A DNA stretch of 64,000 bases from contig NZ_JOEM01000027.1 of assembly GCF_000718135.1 (NCBI RefSeq), forward strand, positions 13,621 through 77,620, given 5' to 3'. This document shows positions 61,864 to 64,000 of the stretch, in pieces. This DNA comes from Streptomyces cyaneofuscatus. GTDB lineage: Bacteria > Actinomycetota > Actinomycetes > Streptomycetales > Streptomycetaceae. The position numbers and the translations under genes were made by a program. Position 1 is the first letter of the stretch; each line of letters begins with the position of its first letter. The notes beneath the pieces are model-generated. The model saw only the letters and a list, made by a program, of their open reading frames with translations. It was not told the DNA's origin and did not search any database.

Positions 61864-63421
61864 ATCGGCCACCACCGCGCAAAAAACCTTCCCTCACGAG
61901 CATTCTCTCCAACTCCCAGAAAGTGGCGTCCATGCGACCGGGTGCGAAGTCGAGGCGAATCAGTCCGGCAATGTTCGACGGCGCTTCACAGCCTTCCTCG
62001 GCCAGGATCGCCACGCGTCCGAAGCCGTAGTATCCCTGGAAGATGCCGACTTGGTGAACGATGTCCTCGCTGGCCCTACGGCCTCCGCCCGCCATCAGCC
62101 GCGAGGCCGACAGCACGCACACCGCGAATCCGCACCGCCCGAGCCGCTGACGCATCAACCGGGCGTACTCGTCTCCGCCCGACGCGTCTCGCGCCAAAGC
62201 GTGCACGGGCAGGTGGCAGTCCTCTTGCAGGAACCGACGCAGCGACCCCAGATCGGCGCCGTCGTCGTGCGCGACCAGCACACCCGGGGGCCGGGTGCCC
62301 GGGCCGGTCAGCTTCTCGGTGGATTGCAGAAAGCCTTGGTCCAGACGCGGAGAACCCACCTCCGGCGCATGCTGATGGTGCAGGCGGTGCCGAGCGAGGG
62401 TCAGCCCGATGTAGGACCCTAATTCCACCTGTATGCGTCGTGACAGCAATGCGGTGAGCACTGCGGCGGCAAACACGTCCCCGGCGCCGGTCGCGTCCTC
62501 GATCGCCGTCTCATGACCGGGCCGCTGTAGCTGGAAACGCTGCGCCAGTACCCCGGCCGCAGAGGAACGGAAGACCTCCACCAGGTCGTAACGTTTGGTG
62601 ACGAATACGGTGCAGTCCGCACCGCACAGTTCCAGAACTCGGCCGGCCAGAATATCGTCGGATTCCCCCGGTTCGTAATCTCCCAGGGCCTTGAGTTCCC
62701 GGTGGTTCACGAACAGGAGATCGCTCAGAGCCAGGATTCCGTCGATGCTGTCGGTGCGATGTTCCGCCCAGTCGTAACCCGGGTCGAAACTGATCCGCAG
62801 GAGGGGATTGAGCCGTCGTGCCGCGGTGAGTACCTCCAGCATGAGCGGAGGCGTCACTTTGTCCAGGAACGAGGTGACGTGCACGACCTGGGCCCGCGCC
62901 AGATAGGCCGCAATGGCCTCCCCGTTGTCACGCAGATGCTCGGCCATGGCGAAGTTCGCTCCGGGATGAGTCAGCATGACCCGCTCGACATCATCGAGGA
63001 AGGAGAGGCACATGCCGCTCAACCGGTCACTTCGACGTGCCACCCACCGCCGGTCTATCCCCAGAAGATCCATCTGCCGGATGAAGGACAACCCGGGCGT
63101 CTCGATCCGTCCAGCGACTCCCACATAGCCGAGGCGGATATCCACGCGCATCTGTGCGAGTGCGAAAATGGTGATCCACGCGGAACCGCCCAACGAGGCG
63201 TCCAATGAGGATGCGCCCAGCCGCTGGATGGCCTTCGTGATGACGGCCTCATCGACGGGCCCCTCGATGTTCCACTCGAACCGGGCTGTCGATTCGGAGA
63301 TCTGCTCGGCCATCTTCTGCGACAGCCGTGAGGCACTGGCGATCAGGTCCACGTTCAATGCCCCGAATCCCACAATTTCTGGACTGCGCTCCGGGCACAC
63401 GCCGCTGTCGTCCGGCCCCAC
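61853..63421 (-). CDS. PfkB-family kinase fused to a degenerate TIR-like domain (paralogue)
   Basis: Encodes 522 residues, paralogous to its downstream partner over the full length. The kinase part (about 15-365) keeps GFGALNVD, GGSAWITIFALAQ, SFDPGYDW and EDATGAGDVFAAAVL (GAGD 312-315). The TIR-like part (about 378-515) is worn: VAHDDG where the partner has VAHGRN, ALAR for SFES, and SEDIVHQVGIFQGYYGF, with Gln457 where the partner has the conserved Glu. EEGCEAPSNIAGLIRLDF is well kept. GTG 63421 follows GAGGGGG. Codon bias is weaker than in the flanking genes (many A/T third positions), a sign of acquisition. First gene of the two-gene unit. Confidence 0.86.
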   Translation of the reverse strand: MGPDDSGVCPERSPEIVGFGALNVDLIASASRLSQKMAEQISESTARFEWNIEGPVDEAVITKAIQRLGASSLDASLGGSAWITIFALAQMRVDIRLGYVGVAGRIETPGLSFIRQMDLLGIDRRWVARRSDRLSGMCLSFLDDVERVMLTHPGANFAMAEHLRDNGEAIAAYLARAQVVHVTSFLDKVTPPLMLEVLTAARRLNPLLRISFDPGYDWAEHRTDSIDGILALSDLLFVNHRELKALGDYEPGESDDILAGRVLELCGADCTVFVTKRYDLVEVFRSSAAGVLAQRFQLQRPGHETAIEDATGAGDVFAAAVLTALLSRRIQVELGSYIGLTLARHRLHHQHAPEVGSPRLDQGFLQSTEKLTGPGTRPPGVLVAHDDGADLGSLRRFLQEDCHLPVHALARDASGGDEYARLMRQRLGRCGFAVCVLSASRLMAGGGRRASEDIVHQVGIFQGYYGFGRVAILAEEGCEAPSNIAGLIRLDFAPGRMDATFWELERMLVREGFLRGGGRYDH

Positions 63422-63934
63422 GGCCGCCCCCTCACCAGTGCACCAGCCAACGGGTCCCGTTCCAGGTGGGCTATACCCGGGCGGCGGGACGAACTACCCT
63501 CGGCGCCGCGCAGGCTGGAGGGACGTGCTGCTGCACGGTCCGCGCCCGGGGTTTGGGTTTCGAGCTTCGGGCTTCGGGCTTCGGGCTTTTGGGGTTCGAG
63601 TTTCAGAGGCCGGTCGGTTCACTCTTGCGGGGGGTACGTGGACGGGGTCCGGCCCGAGGCTCGGGTCCCGGGACGCGGGCGTCGGGATGCGAGCTTCGTG
63701 ATACGAGCTTCGGGGTTCGAGCGCCTTCTTTAACTGGCGGGTGAGATTGGGGGGTTAGGGGAAACCTCCCCTACCTCCCTGACCTGTAACGGCGAGCAAG
63801 TATGACTAATGGTGACGGCTTGCGGCGGAGCGTCACGAGTGCTTACGGTTCGAGAACTAAGCGACCCCGACGCGGTGTAGGAAGCACCAGGCCGGGGTCT
63901 GACCGCAAGATCGATCCCGTGGAAGGCGATCCCG
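63422..63934. repeat. 513-bp non-coding region with degenerate CTTCGGG repeats
   Basis: No convincing gene. Between about 63535 and 63730, short words recur: three adjacent CTTCGGG units after CGAGC at about 63559, then GCGAGCTTCGTGATACGAGC and GAGCTTCGGGGTTCGAGC near 63690-63720. The part from 63730 to 63934 is A/T-richer and presumably holds the promoter of the gene starting at 63935. Confidence 0.6.
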
Positions 63935-64000
63935 TGGCTATCCAGCACACTAGCTCTGCCCTGCCTGACCCCGCACGCTCCGCCGCGTACCCGATGGCCA
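63935..64000 (+). CDS. start of a gene cut by the window end
   Basis: GTG 63935 follows GGAAGG by 7 bases and opens MAIQHTSSALPDPARSAAYP plus MA to the end of the window. The short AAYPM segment is reminiscent of Streptomyces ATP-binding (anti-sigma-like HATPase) proteins, but 22 residues are too few to decide. GTG 63920 is also in frame. Confidence 0.5.

Noticed and set aside
63168..63701. 177-codon plus-strand frame with FGFRASGFGLRAFG repeats
   Set aside because: It starts antisense to the kinase-TIR gene and then translates the CTTCGGG repeats; no ribosome site or domain.

Overview
The window is a high-GC actinomycete chromosome segment, almost certainly Streptomyces. The reasons are strong G/C third-position bias, frequent GTG starts, a class I lysyl-tRNA synthetase, DUF2637, DUF3558, DUF4232 and DUF4229 proteins, futalosine-pathway menaquinone genes, and DmdR/IdeR-type iron boxes. 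No rRNA, tRNA, CRISPR array or intact insertion sequence was seen.

Layout. 1-3745: haem genes hemC (cut by the window edge), a cobA-hemD fusion and hemB. 3804-11432: mostly small accessory or poorly characterised genes (HEAT-like protein, membrane protein, DUF4253 protein overlapping a long helical protein, AlkD-like and RibD-like proteins, a DUF4232 lipoprotein, a membrane-anchored HTH protein). 11498-14571: a translationally coupled CoA-transferase/acyl-CoA dehydrogenase pair behind an iron box. 14881-17206: phospholipase D-type enzyme, a possible GvpU-like protein, a seven-copy 26-bp tandem repeat and an ABM-domain protein. 17291-21007: divergent argS and lysS with twin palindromes between them. 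21093-25954: DUF2637 protein, two DUF3558 lipoproteins, rtcB. 25955-26612: a decayed LAGLIDADG-type gene beside a structured, RNA-like inverted repeat. 26613-32505: SDR, secreted protein, Mut7-C RNase-like protein, AraC regulator, maleylpyruvate isomerase-like protein, DUF2252 protein and a conserved unknown.

32948-42421 starts with hemL and a histidine phosphatase. An iron-boxed esterase with a coupled 27-aa ORF follows, then a deacetylase-like lipoprotein and a complete System II cytochrome c maturation set (TlpA-like, CcdA, ResB, CcsB). Haem synthesis and haem attachment to cytochromes therefore sit close together. 44490-50303 holds mqnL, mqnP, mqnM and mqnE for menaquinone, with an Lrp/AsnC regulator and a rhomboid protease. 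51593-53207 is a dicarboxylate/amino-acid:cation symporter preceded by a cysteine-rich leader peptide and a hairpin, probably a cysteine attenuator. 53419-60188 is a fatty-acid cluster (TetR, MaoC, FabG4-like, thiolase, FadD), in the arrangement of mycobacterial htdX-fabG4-fadA2.

The most unusual locus is 60265-63421: two overlapping paralogous genes, each fusing a PfkB-family sugar/nucleoside kinase to a C-terminal TIR-like nucleotide-binding domain of the prokaryotic STING/Cap12 type. The downstream copy looks catalytically intact in the TIR-like part. The upstream copy has lost the conserved Glu (Gln instead) and other motif residues. Base composition there is visibly less G/C-biased, which suggests an acquired, possibly defence-related two-component system. 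The window ends in repeat-rich non-coding DNA and the first codons of another gene.
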